This document shows, piece after piece, positions 45,111-55,060 of a stretch of DNA of 64,000 nt. Made by a program: the position numbers and the translations under genes. Source of the stretch: Bog-473 sp963821755 (GTDB lineage: Bacteria; Actinomycetota; Acidimicrobiia; Acidimicrobiales; RAAP-2); the NCBI GenBank assembly GCA_963821755.1, contig CAWGEX010000005.1, positions 310,001-374,000 of the forward strand, read 5' to 3'. Position 1 is the first letter of the stretch. Each line of letters opens with the position of its first letter. The notes beneath the pieces are model-generated. The model was not told the origin of the DNA. It did no database searches and was given only the letters and a program-made list of their open reading frames with translations.

Positions 45111-45758
45111 GTGATTCTGACCCGCAACCTCCGATTCACCGCCGCCGGCTGCGTCGGCATACTGTTCCTCACCTACACCGGCGTCTCAGCCGCGGCGAGC
45201 ACGGGGAGCGTGCCCAAAACCGTGGTTGAGGCCCAAGCAGCCAAGGTTCTGGCCCAGGAAACAGGGCTCAAACCTCCCACGGTGTCTTGTCCCGGAGATC
45301 TCAAGGGGCAGGTTGGCGCCTCCATCCAATGCACGCTGAAGCCAGCCGGTTCGAAATTGGTCTATCCGGTGAAAGTGACCGTCAACTCCGTGAAGAACGG
45401 GACGGCACACTTCTACGTCCAAGTTGGTCAAGCCTTTGGCGTGGCGAACAAGGCCATGTTCTGCCACGACAACGCGGTGCTGGACCGGGCCACCTCGGTC
45501 GCCAAGACGGTGGCTGATCTGGTTCCGATCTTCATCGCCAATGAAAAGACGCTCCTCGACCTTCAAGCCACGGCTCCACCAAAGATCGTGGTCAGCGCGG
45601 GCACGCTGGTCCACGCCGCCAAGGACGCCATCAACACTGGGAATGCCTCCGCCTTTTCCACCAGGGCTCTGACAAACGCCGGCCAGGCCGTGGACGCGTT
45701 TTGCGGACAGAACGCCGATGGATCCCCGGCCGGCAGCCCTCCGACAACCGCCGGGTGA
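45111..45758 (+). CDS. Secreted DUF4333-like protein
   Basis: The 215-residue protein from GTG 45111 has a signal peptide (FTAAGCVGILFLTYTGVSAA) and then VEAQAAKVLAQETGLKPPTV and CPGDLKGQVGASIQCTL, the DUF4333 motif with its Cys pair. A second, helical half has YVQVGQAFGVANKAMFCHDN and VDAFCGQNADGSPAGSPPTT. An ATG at 45072 would add 13 residues. It is exported and of unknown function. Confidence 0.7.
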   Translation: MILTRNLRFTAAGCVGILFLTYTGVSAAASTGSVPKTVVEAQAAKVLAQETGLKPPTVSCPGDLKGQVGASIQCTLKPAGSKLVYPVKVTVNSVKNGTAHFYVQVGQAFGVANKAMFCHDNAVLDRATSVAKTVADLVPIFIANEKTLLDLQATAPPKIVVSAGTLVHAAKDAINTGNASAFSTRALTNAGQAVDAFCGQNADGSPAGSPPTTAG

Positions 45759-45770
45759 CACATGAACTGC

Positions 45771-47321
45771 CTAGGACGGCATCCAGTGGGTAGCGGGGGA
45801 GGCCAGCCAGCTCAGTACCTGGCGCCGGGTGGTCGGACCATGAGGTGACCAGGCCGAGGGAAGCGCCCCGACGGCGCGCAGGTCGGCGGATTCGGCGATG
45901 TTGGCGCTGAGGGGATCGGTGGTGAGGGCACAGCGCGTGGCCGTGGCATCGAGTCCGAAGAGGTGGGCGGCATTGAGGCCGAAGATGCCCGCCTTCACTT
46001 CGTCGGTCAACGCGGGGTAGGCGTACTGCTCCTGGAATTGCTCGGTGATCTGGAACGCGCGCATGGCCATGATCTGCGCCTGTGGGCTGCCGTACCAGAT
46101 GGCGTCCGTGCCCCACATCACTCTCTGCTGACCCACTCGGCTCAACAGTTTGCCCAGAGCGTGGGCCGCCTGATCCGGTTGGGTGAGGAGTTGGCGCCAC
46201 ACGGTGCCGAGGTCGACCCAGACGTTGTCGTTCGGGGCGACCTGGTGCCGATCGAGGGCGGCCAGCAGCGTGTCGATGCCGATGGTGGCGTTCGCATCGT
46301 ACGGGCCCTCCACCTGGGAGGGGTCCCAGGCGGCGTGGTAGATCACGAAGTTCATGTCGGGGAACTGACGGGAGAGGGCCACCATGTCGTCGGGATGGTT
46401 GAACGTGGGGTCGAAGTTCACCAATGGGAGTCCCTTGTGGGCGACGAAGACCTTGACGCCCAGATCGTGCGCGTGTTGGACGGTCGGGAGGCCGATGGCC
46501 GGATCCTGCAGCGAGAATCCCTGCCCCGATGGGCTCCAGGCCGTGTACACCTTGAACGCCGCGGGAGGGCCCGACTGCACGGCACTCGACATCTCATCGA
46601 GGGTGGCGCCGATGGATCCGACGTTGGGGGCGATGATGTTCTCCACCAATAGCCGGCCGGCTCCGCCATGGACCAGACCGGACGTGATCTCCTGGGTGCT
46701 CAGCGCTTCCGTGAAGGGGATGGGCGCGTTCGAGGGCCCCGAGTTGGGGACGTCGGTCAGGATGGCCACGGTGGTATCACTGGCCAGGAACAGGTCGTGG
46801 AGGTACGTGGCCCGGTCGACACAGTCGAGCTGAGGACTATCGGTACAGCCCGACGGAAGCATGCTTTCGACCAGGCTGACCGTTTCCGGGGAATTCTGCA
46901 CCCACGGGCCGGTGGGGATGACGTGGTGGGTGTGGACATCGAAGATGAATTCGCCGTGGCCGGCCAGCGCCTGCTGGCAGGCCGCCGTGTCTTCGGGCGG
47001 GGGCGTGGTGAAGGTGCCGCCCCGACCACGGGGCCGGGTTGTCGGCGACGATCGGGCTGTTCCGGCCGTGGTGCATCCCGCCAGCTCGAAAGCGGCCAGT
47101 GAGGCCGCAACCGCTCCGGCGCCTTGCAGGAAACGCCGACGGTCCATGCCGAGCCATCGCGATGAGTCGTCGATCGACGATCGGATCAGCTGGTTGACCG
47201 CCTGGTCACGGCTGCTCTCGGCGGCCGGGACGAACTCTCCGTTGGAGATCGGTCCAGCCCGTAGCGGGAGGTGCGCCGGGGCGTCGTCGTGATCCCGTTG
47301 CCTTCGAGCAAACTGACCCAT
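45771..47321 (-). CDS. Tat-exported amidohydrolase family protein
   Basis: The 516-residue protein starts MGQFARRQRDHDDAPAHLPL. A twin-arginine signal (MDRRRFLQGAGAVAASLAAF, then LAGC) suggests Tat export, possibly as a lipoprotein. The amidohydrolase TIM-barrel has FIFDVHTHHVIPT (His-x-His), KVFVAHKGLPL, MNFVIYHAAWDP and RVMWGTDAIWYGSP (metal Asp). It resembles the ACMSD/TIM-barrel metal-dependent hydrolases. The substrate is unknown. It is divergent from the SDR at 47412. Confidence 0.85.
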   Translation of the reverse strand: MGQFARRQRDHDDAPAHLPLRAGPISNGEFVPAAESSRDQAVNQLIRSSIDDSSRWLGMDRRRFLQGAGAVAASLAAFELAGCTTAGTARSSPTTRPRGRGGTFTTPPPEDTAACQQALAGHGEFIFDVHTHHVIPTGPWVQNSPETVSLVESMLPSGCTDSPQLDCVDRATYLHDLFLASDTTVAILTDVPNSGPSNAPIPFTEALSTQEITSGLVHGGAGRLLVENIIAPNVGSIGATLDEMSSAVQSGPPAAFKVYTAWSPSGQGFSLQDPAIGLPTVQHAHDLGVKVFVAHKGLPLVNFDPTFNHPDDMVALSRQFPDMNFVIYHAAWDPSQVEGPYDANATIGIDTLLAALDRHQVAPNDNVWVDLGTVWRQLLTQPDQAAHALGKLLSRVGQQRVMWGTDAIWYGSPQAQIMAMRAFQITEQFQEQYAYPALTDEVKAGIFGLNAAHLFGLDATATRCALTTDPLSANIAESADLRAVGALPSAWSPHGPTTRRQVLSWLASPATHWMPS

Positions 47322-47411
47322 GACGGCCTCCCACCTCAGGCTACGTCGACTGCGACGACCAAATCCGCGTGACCCATCCGCTCGACGCACCGTCACCTAC
47401 GCTGCCTCCCC

Positions 47412-48239
47412 ATGACGAGTGCTGCCATGCCCGATCCCCCGTCCCCGGCCCCGGCCGCCGGCCTGCTGAGCGGAAAGGTCTGCGTTGTCTCGGGCGTGGG
47501 GCCGGGATTGGGCCGCCAGGCGGCCCGAGCCTTGGCCGCCCACGGGGCGACGTTGGTCCTGGGGGCGCGGCGACAGGCATCGCTCGACGAGGTACTGGCC
47601 GAGGTCGAGGGTCTGGGTGCCCGAGCCATCGCCGTTCCGACGAACATCACCGATGCCGATCAGTGCGCGCGACTCATGGCCAGCGCCACCGAAGCCTTCG
47701 GCGGCATCGACGTACTGGTCAACAACGCCTTCCGCTTCGATGCCTTCCAGAGTTTCGAGGAGGTCGACCTCGCCATCTGGCGCAAGATCATGGACACCAA
47801 CCTCTTCGGCTCGCTCCAGATGACCAGAGCGGCCTTGCCGTCCATGCGGGAGCGGGGCGGCGGTTCGGTAGTCATGGTGGCATCGATGGTGGCCCGCCAA
47901 CCGCAGCCGGTGCAGGGCGGGTACGCCATCTCCAAGGGTGCGCTCCTGACGGCCACTCGCGTCCTGGCCTACGAGCTGGGGCCGTCGGGCGTGCGCGTCA
48001 ACGCCGTCGTCCCGGGTTGGATGGCGGGACCGTCGGTCGACATGTACATACAGATGACATCGGACGGACGCGGCGTGCCCAAGCAGGAGATCGTCGACGA
48101 GCTCAACGCCCGAGTGCCCCTCGGTCGCATCCCCAGTGACGAGGACGTCGCGGGGTCGGTGGTGTACCTGGCTTCGGACCTGTCCTCGGCCATGACCGGT
48201 CAGGCCATCGATACCAACGGCGGCGAGATCTTCACCTGA
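47412..48239 (+). CDS. Short-chain dehydrogenase/reductase
   Basis: The 275-residue SDR has the cofactor loop VVSGVGPGLGRQ, VLGARRQASL, the IDVLVNNAFR segment, Ser in MVASMVARQP, YAISKGALL (YxxxK), and VVPGWMAG. It matches the FabG-like classical family, 250-280 residues. The substrate is unknown. The usual TGxxxGIG is replaced by SGVGPGLG. Confidence 0.88.
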   Translation: MTSAAMPDPPSPAPAAGLLSGKVCVVSGVGPGLGRQAARALAAHGATLVLGARRQASLDEVLAEVEGLGARAIAVPTNITDADQCARLMASATEAFGGIDVLVNNAFRFDAFQSFEEVDLAIWRKIMDTNLFGSLQMTRAALPSMRERGGGSVVMVASMVARQPQPVQGGYAISKGALLTATRVLAYELGPSGVRVNAVVPGWMAGPSVDMYIQMTSDGRGVPKQEIVDELNARVPLGRIPSDEDVAGSVVYLASDLSSAMTGQAIDTNGGEIFT

Positions 48240-48413
48240 GGTTGATGGCGGGACACCACATCATGACGCCGCGCTGTCCGCGCCAACCCGGGCTGCACTC
48301 AATTGCCGACAACGCGTCACCGAGTTTTCACCTGGAGGTAGCCCAGGGGTCGACCCGGGTTCATTCTCGGCGCGTACGGTCGAGGCGTCCGCCCTCGGCA
48401 AAGGAGAACATCC

Positions 48414-49655
48414 ATGCGTCCAGCATCGGGACTCGCACTGAAGGTCCTCTCTGCGACTGGCATAGGGGCGTTGGCCATCTTCGGCGCCGGCGGTGCACTC
48501 GCCGACGCCTCGCCGGGCGGAGGTGATGGCCCGGACTCCGGGCAACATGCGCCCGAACCATTCCAGGTGAGCCAGATCCTGGCGGGCGCCTCCCTCCAGC
48601 ACACCTTTACTCCCACTGGGTCCACCACCCCACAGACCGAGACCTTAAGCAAGCCTGACGACATCACGCGCCTCCGCGACAAGCTCTTCGTCGGTTTCCA
48701 GAACGGTGTCGGTCCCCAAGGCCAGCCCAGCCCCGATGGCAACCTCGACAGCACCGTCGTCGAACTGGGTCTGAACGGACACGTCATCGCTCAGTGGGAC
48801 GTGGCCGGCAAGACGGACGGCCTCACCGCGGACCCGGAGTTGGGTGGGGTGATCGCCACCGTCAACGAAGACGCCAACTCCGCGCTCTACACCATCCGCA
48901 CCGATGACACGCCGCCCACGGCCGCCGTGACGAGCTACACCTACAGCCAGGTGCTGCCCCACTTGGGCGGCACCGACGCCATCGCGGTCGACGAGGGCCA
49001 GATCTTCGTCAGTGCCTCCGCCCCGGGCACGAACGGGGCGCCCGCGCCGCAACCGACCTACCCGGCCGTCTACACGGTGACGCTCGACCCGACCACTCAG
49101 GTGGCGACCGTACATCCGCTCTTCAACGACGAGGACCCGGCAACGGTGGCGAACGTCAACAGCAGTCAGTGGGGAAAGCCCATGCCGTTGGCGCTGACGG
49201 ACCCTGACTCGAACGCGATCGTCCCGCACGACGCGTCGAGGTTCGCCGGCGATTTCATGCTCACGAGCCAAGGTGACCAACAGCAGATCTATGTGGACAA
49301 CGCCGGGGGCTTCCACCAGAAGTTGGCCGTCCTCTCGTTGTCGCAGGCCGTGGACGACACGGCGTGGCCCAACGACCATTCAGGGGCGCTCTACTCCACC
49401 GACTCGACCAACGACGCGGTCGACGTTGTCACGGGGCCGTTCCACCCCGGTCAGCCAGTCGTCGTAGCGACGCCATGTGGTTCGAACAGCGCGCCTTCGG
49501 TGTGCCCGGCCCCACCGAACTTCCCGGCCAATTACCTGGCCACGCTGAACCCATGGACGGGGCAGGTCACGGCCGTGACCATCCAAGGGGCACCGTACGT
49601 GCCCCAAGGCGGCCTGGTCTTTGCGCCTCGCGACTCGGACTCGGACTCGGACTGA
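48414..49655 (+). CDS. Exported repeat-type protein, function unknown
   Basis: The 413-residue protein starts MRPASGLALKVLSATGIGAL. A signal peptide (LSATGIGALAIFGAGGALA, cleaved after ADA) precedes a beta-rich domain with blade-like segments such as LSKPDDITRLRDKLFVGFQN, STVVELGLNGHVIAQWDVAG, GVIATVNEDANSALYTI and GGTDAIAVDEGQIFVS, probably a beta-propeller. It ends in an acidic SDSDSD tail. No enzyme motif is seen. Confidence 0.65.
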   Translation: MRPASGLALKVLSATGIGALAIFGAGGALADASPGGGDGPDSGQHAPEPFQVSQILAGASLQHTFTPTGSTTPQTETLSKPDDITRLRDKLFVGFQNGVGPQGQPSPDGNLDSTVVELGLNGHVIAQWDVAGKTDGLTADPELGGVIATVNEDANSALYTIRTDDTPPTAAVTSYTYSQVLPHLGGTDAIAVDEGQIFVSASAPGTNGAPAPQPTYPAVYTVTLDPTTQVATVHPLFNDEDPATVANVNSSQWGKPMPLALTDPDSNAIVPHDASRFAGDFMLTSQGDQQQIYVDNAGGFHQKLAVLSLSQAVDDTAWPNDHSGALYSTDSTNDAVDVVTGPFHPGQPVVVATPCGSNSAPSVCPAPPNFPANYLATLNPWTGQVTAVTIQGAPYVPQGGLVFAPRDSDSDSD

Positions 49656-50028
49656 CGATTTGGAGAGCGGGCGTCGACGTCCGGACCCGGAGGAACCCGG
49701 GCGCCTCGGAGACCTGAGGCGGCGACCCGGAGCTTCGTGGTCGGGCCGCCCAGAATTCAACCGGAATCTCTGCGGCCGGCAAAGAGCGCGACCAAAATCC
49801 GCCGGTACTGGCGCCGCTACTGCTGGCGACAGTTGGCTGTTGCACAGCGGCACTTAGGCGGCATGGTTCACCTTGCTGAAACACTGTCGACGTGGGGTAC
49901 CTCGAATCGGTCTCAGAATTTAGAATCCTGACCGATGAATGAATTTGCGGGACCTGCAACGTCCAACTGTATGAACCGCCGAGGTGCGCTCGGTAGTGCA
50001 GGCGTAGAGCGACAGAGAGGACTGGATC
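49656..50028. other. Intergenic stretch, no gene seen
   Basis: Short chance frames only. The promoter of the downstream SRPBCC gene should lie in the last 100 bp, and its AGAGAGGA ribosome-binding site is at 50014-50021. Confidence 0.45.
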
Positions 50029-50547
50029 ATGTCAGAGGAAAGCAAGCCGGTTGAAGTATCACGCAGAATCGAAGCACCGGCGGCCCTCATCTTTGAAATC
50101 CTGGCGAATCCGCAACGTCACGTGGATTTCGACGGGTCCGACATGCTCCGGGGGCCCGTCCTCGACCGTCCCATCTCCGACGTGGGCGACACCTTCACCA
50201 TGAAGATGCATCGGCTCGGAGACGACTACCTCATGCTCAACTATGTGGTGGAGTTCGAGCCAGAGCGGCGCATCTTTTGGGAACCGGCTCCCGGAGACCC
50301 TTCTCGGGCTGAGGGTGATGATCCATCCAAGGTCGGCATTCCTGCGGGCTACCGCTGGGGCTACATCCTCACTCCGGACGGTGACGATGCCACCGTCGTC
50401 ACGGAGGTATTTGACTATGGCACCGTGACCGAGGAGACCCGCCAATCCCTGTTGCGCGATGGCGGGGCGTGGATCAACGGGACCAATTCGGTGCTTGAGT
50501 CCATGACGGCCAGCCTGGAGAGGCTCGAGAAGATCATTGCTGCGTAG
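50029..50547 (+). CDS. SRPBCC/START-like domain protein
   Basis: The 172-residue protein starts MSEESKPVEVSRRIEAPAAL (ATG 50029 after AGAGAGGA). The helix-grip fold is visible as VSRRIEAPAALIFEILANPQ, LNYVVEFEPERRIFWEP and SVLESMTASLERLEKIIAA. Proteins of this family bind hydrophobic ligands. There is no specific function to give. Confidence 0.85.
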   Translation: MSEESKPVEVSRRIEAPAALIFEILANPQRHVDFDGSDMLRGPVLDRPISDVGDTFTMKMHRLGDDYLMLNYVVEFEPERRIFWEPAPGDPSRAEGDDPSKVGIPAGYRWGYILTPDGDDATVVTEVFDYGTVTEETRQSLLRDGGAWINGTNSVLESMTASLERLEKIIAA

Positions 50548-50687
50548 GACCGTGCCGGAGCCTGTTGGTGGATCGGCCTTTAGGACGTTCTGGTGAGCGG
50601 ACCTCCTGCCCCTGAGCGCCGGAAGGGGTGCCACCTTGCGGCATTTCGGTGACGCCGCTGAAAGCGGGCCGGACAAGTTCGACAAGA

Positions 50688-51173
50688 TCAACCCTCGGCA
50701 ATGGGCGTGTCGAACAACAGGATCTCCTCCTCGCCGGGAGGTTGAAAAATCGTTGCCCATGTCTCAAAGTGAGCCCGTGTCATTGGCGAAGCTGTCCACT
50801 CGCCCGACGCATTGCGAGTTTCAGCTCGCTCGATCAACTCCTCCAAGGGCACATCGAGGTAATGCAGTTCGACGCCCACCCCCAAAGCTCGCGCCCCGAG
50901 TCGTTTCTCATCCCGTTCAACGCGCGCCCAGTGGCCCCACTCCAAAATCACGCTCTGGCCCTGGGCGAGGAGATCCTGGGAAAGAATCCACAGCTGATGT
51001 TCGAGACGCACTCGGAATTCTTCATCCCACACATCGGCGCCCAGTTGCGTCGCCCACTCGTCCTTATCCAACCTGATGGCGGGGATGTTGGGTGCGAGCT
51101 GACGAGCGAGTGTCGACTTGCCCGAGGCTGGAAGTCCACAGATCAGCACGAGCCGCGTCGATGACTTCGCCAT
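50688..51173 (-). CDS. P-loop kinase-like AAA protein
   Basis: The 161-residue protein starts MAKSSTRLVLICGLPASGKS. The Walker A motif GLPASGKST is followed by IRLDKDEWATQLG, VILEWGHWARVERDEKRLGA and YLDVPLEELIERAETRNASG. This is the AAA_33 type of small-molecule or polynucleotide kinase, as in zeta-toxin-like or gluconate-kinase-like enzymes. The substrate is unknown. No partner antitoxin is seen. Confidence 0.85.
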   Translation of the reverse strand: MAKSSTRLVLICGLPASGKSTLARQLAPNIPAIRLDKDEWATQLGADVWDEEFRVRLEHQLWILSQDLLAQGQSVILEWGHWARVERDEKRLGARALGVGVELHYLDVPLEELIERAETRNASGEWTASPMTRAHFETWATIFQPPGEEEILLFDTPIAEG

Positions 51174-51286
51174 GCACGATTTTTAACATGGTGTCGTAGA
51201 ACGCCGGCCTTGAGTCACCCCGGAGACCACCTGTGCTTGCCCTCGTACACCTGCTGCCACGTGGCACCGTCGGCGATACTGGCGTC

Positions 51287-52078
51287 GTGGCTCTCGAGAA
51301 CCAGGTCATCACCGCAGGAGAGGCCAATCGCTCCTATCTCGTGGCCGAGCCCCCACCGGGCGCGCCGGTCTCGGCGGTGGTGATGAGCCTCCATGGCACC
51401 AGCTCGACCGCCGATCGCCAGGCACGCCTGTCCGGTTTCGAGCAACTCACCCACACCGCAAATGCCGTCGTGGTATTTCCCGAGGCAATCAAGCCGATCC
51501 GAACAGGCTACGAATGGGACCCCAGCGAGGACGTCGACTTCATTGCCACGCTCGCCACCGAGCTTCTCAGCCGACATCGGACGCCTCATGGTCGCGTGAT
51601 CGTCACGGGGATGTCGGGCGGTGCTCGGATGTCGTGCCTCTTCGCAAGCGTTCATCCTGAGCTCGTCCAGGCTGTAGGTGCGGTGGCTGGGCTGCGTTCG
51701 CCCGGCGTCCCGGTGCGCCGGTCGGTCCCGATCCTGTCGTTCCACGGTACAAACGACAGGATCAATCCGTACGGCGGTAGCGGCACGCAACGTTGGAACG
51801 AAAGCGTCCTCGACGCCGCCCGGGCATGGGCGCTGACCAATGGCATCACGGATCCACCGACGGAAGTCGCGGTGAGCCCGACGCTCACCCGGACGACCTA
51901 CGGTGCGCAGGGGCAATCGGGCGAGGTGACGCTGTGGACGTCATGCAAGGCCGGTGACACCTGGCCCGGTGGGCATCTCGGGCTGCTGCTCGGCCTCTTT
52001 CTCGGCCGTACGTCTCGAGAGATCGACGCCACCAAGTCGATCTGGGAGTTCGGGCTCCGCCACGCCGGCGATCCGTGA
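51287..52078 (+). CDS. LpqC-like PHB-depolymerase/esterase
   Basis: An alpha/beta hydrolase with VVMSLHGTSSTADRQARLSG, nucleophile elbow VTGMSGGARMSCLF, LRSPGVPVRRSVPILSFHGT-ND (Asp loop) and a final His in TWPGGHLG. It belongs to the polyhydroxybutyrate depolymerase / feruloyl esterase type (LpqC). The GTG at 51287 is chosen; an ATG-like start at 51233 would add 18 residues without a signal peptide. Confidence 0.82.
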   Translation: MALENQVITAGEANRSYLVAEPPPGAPVSAVVMSLHGTSSTADRQARLSGFEQLTHTANAVVVFPEAIKPIRTGYEWDPSEDVDFIATLATELLSRHRTPHGRVIVTGMSGGARMSCLFASVHPELVQAVGAVAGLRSPGVPVRRSVPILSFHGTNDRINPYGGSGTQRWNESVLDAARAWALTNGITDPPTEVAVSPTLTRTTYGAQGQSGEVTLWTSCKAGDTWPGGHLGLLLGLFLGRTSREIDATKSIWEFGLRHAGDP

Positions 52079-52165
52079 CGGACGCGAGCAAGAACAACCG
52101 AGGACGTCGGGTGCTAAACAGCGACCTTTGAGATCTGTCACCCGTTCGGCATCGGAGGTTCGACC

Positions 52166-53638
52166 ATGGCTATCGTCTCGTTCTCCCGGCGCTTAGCCGA
52201 TCTCGCCGCGGCCGATCCCTCCCGTGCAGCCATCACATGCGGCGAGCACAGCGTGACGCGGGCTGAACTCGAAGCAGCCGCCGATGCTCTCGCCCGACAA
52301 CTGCTCGAAGATGGCGTGAAGCACGGTGAGATGGTCACGATTGCCCTGCCCAACTCCATCGACTGGTTCGTCGCCGTTGTGGCTTCTTGGAAGATCGGAG
52401 CGACTCCCCAGCCGGTGTCGTCGCGACTGCCGGCTCGCGAGCTGGCCGCAATCGTGGACCTCGCCGATCCACGAGTGATACTCGGGACCGAACCCAATGC
52501 CTTCGTAGATCGCATCTGCCGGCCGCTCGGGTACGTCGCCCCGATAGTGGCGTCGGATGTGAAGCCGCTCCCTGACGCCACCTCGCTCGCATGGAAGGCG
52601 CCGACCTCGGGCGGCTCCACCGGCCGTCCGAAGCTCATCGTGGCCGGCCAGCCCTCGAGCATGGATGACGAAGCGCCCCCCGCTCTTTTGATCCAGCTTG
52701 ACGGCTGCCTCATGATGCCCGGGCCGCTCTATCACAACGGCCCGATCGTGTGGTCATGCACTGCCCTGCTTGCGGGCAACCACATCGTGGTCCTTCCTCG
52801 CTTTGATGCTGAATCCACCTTGGCAGGAATCGAACAACACCGAGCCGACATTGCGTACCTGGTGCCGACAATGATGAAGCGCATTTGGCGGTTGCCTCTC
52901 GACGTGCGTGAGAGCTACGACCTCTCTTCGCTCCGCACGATCTGGCACCTGGCCGAGCCCTGCCCCCCGTGGCTCAAGGAGGCTTGGATCGAGTGGCTCG
53001 GGCCCGAGCGCATCTTTGAGCTCTACGCCGGAACAGAAGCGCAGGCCGCCACGGTGATCACCGGAACCCAATGGCTCGAACACCGAGGCTCGGTCGGTCG
53101 ACCGCTCAGTGGGTCGGTAAGTATCACCGACGTAGACGGCAACGAGGTCCCACCCGGTGTCGAGGGAGAGATCTGGCTCAAGTCTGGAATGGATAGCCCG
53201 ACCTACCGCTACGTCGGTGCCGAAGCCCGTACGCGCGAAGGTGGCTGGGAGTCACTCGGCGACAACGGCTGGCTCGACGCCGACGGCTACCTCTACCTCG
53301 GTGATCGCACGACCGACATGATCCTCACCGGAGGTTCAAACGTGTACCCGGCGGAGGTCGAGGCAGCCATTGCGGAACACCCCGCGGTGCAGTCTTGCGC
53401 GGTGATTGGGCTGCCAGATGACGACCTTGGCAACATTGTCCACGCGATCATCGAAGCCGATCCCAGCGAACTCCAACTGGACGAACTGCTCACATTCCTG
53501 GGCGAGCGCCTCGTCCGCTACAAGGTGCCACGCAGTATCGAGATAGTGAACGAACCTTTGCGCAACGATGCTGGCAAACTCCGCCGTAGTGCCCTCCGCT
53601 CCGAGCGCCTCCAGTCGATCGCCGAAGCCACCGGTTGA
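52166..53638 (+). CDS. AMP-dependent acyl-CoA synthetase/ligase
   Basis: The 490-residue protein starts MAIVSFSRRLADLAAADPSR. The ANL core has A3 APTSGGSTGRPKLIVAG, A5 LYAGTEAQAAT, A7/A8 LYLGDRTTDMILTGGSNVYP and A10 RNDAGKLRRSAL, which bears the adenylating Lys. It activates a carboxylic acid to its CoA thioester. The size and the GGSNVYPAEVE motif fit fatty-acyl or bile-acid-type CoA ligases. The substrate is not known. Confidence 0.88.
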   Translation: MAIVSFSRRLADLAAADPSRAAITCGEHSVTRAELEAAADALARQLLEDGVKHGEMVTIALPNSIDWFVAVVASWKIGATPQPVSSRLPARELAAIVDLADPRVILGTEPNAFVDRICRPLGYVAPIVASDVKPLPDATSLAWKAPTSGGSTGRPKLIVAGQPSSMDDEAPPALLIQLDGCLMMPGPLYHNGPIVWSCTALLAGNHIVVLPRFDAESTLAGIEQHRADIAYLVPTMMKRIWRLPLDVRESYDLSSLRTIWHLAEPCPPWLKEAWIEWLGPERIFELYAGTEAQAATVITGTQWLEHRGSVGRPLSGSVSITDVDGNEVPPGVEGEIWLKSGMDSPTYRYVGAEARTREGGWESLGDNGWLDADGYLYLGDRTTDMILTGGSNVYPAEVEAAIAEHPAVQSCAVIGLPDDDLGNIVHAIIEADPSELQLDELLTFLGERLVRYKVPRSIEIVNEPLRNDAGKLRRSALRSERLQSIAEATG

Positions 53639-53754
53639 CCGGGCGTAGTGGGCATCATCTGGTCCCAAACTGCCCGTCGAACCGATTGGCGATTGGGGAT
53701 ACCTCAGTTGCCGCCGCGCCCGATGCACAGGCCACTGAGTGGAATACTCTTGGG

Positions 53755-54264
53755 GTGGATCACTGGGGCGCACCGCTCTATGGCGACCCATGCCGCGAAT
53801 GTGGTTTTACCTGGGCCGCTGGACAAGCTGCCTCGATCTCGCTGATGCGCAGTCTTCCTGACTCGATCGACGAGCTGGTGATGGGCGCAAATGGAACAGA
53901 GCGACTCCCGGACCTCGGGTGGAATACCTCCGGTTACATCGCACATGTGACCGATAACACGAGGATTTGGGCCGAGCGGCTTATAGCCGTGGCGCGGGGT
54001 GCGGACGCGCACGTCGTCCCCTACGACCCCGATTTACTAGCCGAGTCCAGGCACTACAACGATGTGGCTCTCCAGGGAGTGCTGTGGTCGTTTCGCATCG
54101 CAGTTGAGAATTGGCTCAGCGCTGTCGATGAGGCGGTTCCCGCTCGAATCGTCATGCTGCACTCAGAACGCGGCGCAATGGAACTCTCCGATGTCCTTGC
54201 TTCGAATGCTCACGACGCCTTCCACCACCGCTGGGATTTGACCAGGATTCTTTACGAACGCTGA
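53755..54264 (+). CDS. DinB-like domain protein
   Basis: The 169-residue protein from GTG 53755 reads VDHWGAPLYGDPCRECGF, WAAGQAASISLMRSLPDSID, LGWNTSGYIAHVTDNTRIWA and AHDAFHHRWDLTRIL. The His residues in AHVTD and FHHRWD fit the DinB metal site. A TTG at 53635, overlapping the previous stop, is an alternative that would couple it to the ligase. The function is unknown. Confidence 0.7.
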   Translation: MDHWGAPLYGDPCRECGFTWAAGQAASISLMRSLPDSIDELVMGANGTERLPDLGWNTSGYIAHVTDNTRIWAERLIAVARGADAHVVPYDPDLLAESRHYNDVALQGVLWSFRIAVENWLSAVDEAVPARIVMLHSERGAMELSDVLASNAHDAFHHRWDLTRILYER

Positions 54265-54362
54265 ACGAATACCGCGACACCTCCCAGAGCCGCGCAGCAT
54301 GGAATCCCGTTCCCGTCCCGTCCCCGTCCCGGCGCATCGCGACGGGCTCGGGCGAGCCGGTC

Positions 54363-54992
54363 TCATCTGAGGGCTATGGGGTGTTCGAGGACGCGCTCGA
54401 GCTCCGCGAGAGCCTGGTCGGGGTCGGTCACCTTGATGGTGTGCATGCCGAGGGCGCGGGCTGGCTTGAGGTTGACCCCGAGGTCATCTAGGAACACCGA
54501 CTCCTCGGGCTCAACACCGACCGTGGCGCAGGCGAGTTCATAAAAGCGGGGATCGGGTTTGCGTACCCCCAGGACGCGTGATTCGAGGACGGCATCGAAG
54601 AGTGCGTACACCGCGGCCACCTCCTGGGAGACAACGCTCTCGGCCGACGCGAAGTTGTTCGTCAGGCACGCTGTCTTGTAGGTAGTCCGGCATGTTTTGA
54701 TGGCGGCGACCATCTGGGGACGGATTTCGCCCCCAAGCCTCTCGAGCACAAGTCGGCCGTCGACCTCGTGACCAAGAGAGCGCGCTTCTGCGGCCCACTC
54801 CGGCCCGAAGGCGTCGACGCCGAGTTCGCCACGTTCCAATCGTGCCCAGGCGTTGTCGTGTGGATTGGTGGCATTGACGGTGCGGATGAAACCGGGAGGA
54901 AGCCCACGTTCGGCCTCGAGGCGTCCAAACGCTTCGAATGGGCTCGTCGAGATGACCCCGCCGAAGTCAAACATCACTGCCCGTATGGCCAC
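54363..54992 (-). CDS. HAD-superfamily phosphatase/hydrolase
   Basis: The 209-residue protein starts at GTG 54992 (VAIRAVMFDFGGVISTSPFE). Motif I is DFGG, lacking the usual DxD, motif II is CLTNNFA, motif III Lys is in LGVRKPDPRFY and motif IV is VFLDDLGVNLKPA. This is subfamily IA, close to the HAD domain of epoxide-hydrolase/ACAD10 proteins. Because motif I is DFGG rather than DxD, phosphatase activity is uncertain. Confidence 0.85.
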   Translation of the reverse strand: MAIRAVMFDFGGVISTSPFEAFGRLEAERGLPPGFIRTVNATNPHDNAWARLERGELGVDAFGPEWAAEARSLGHEVDGRLVLERLGGEIRPQMVAAIKTCRTTYKTACLTNNFASAESVVSQEVAAVYALFDAVLESRVLGVRKPDPRFYELACATVGVEPEESVFLDDLGVNLKPARALGMHTIKVTDPDQALAELERVLEHPIALR

Positions 54993-55060
54993 CCGCTCCT
55001 CCCTGAAGTCTGGTCCCAGTATGACGTCGGGTCGCCGAGCCGGCGGTGAGGGCACTTGAA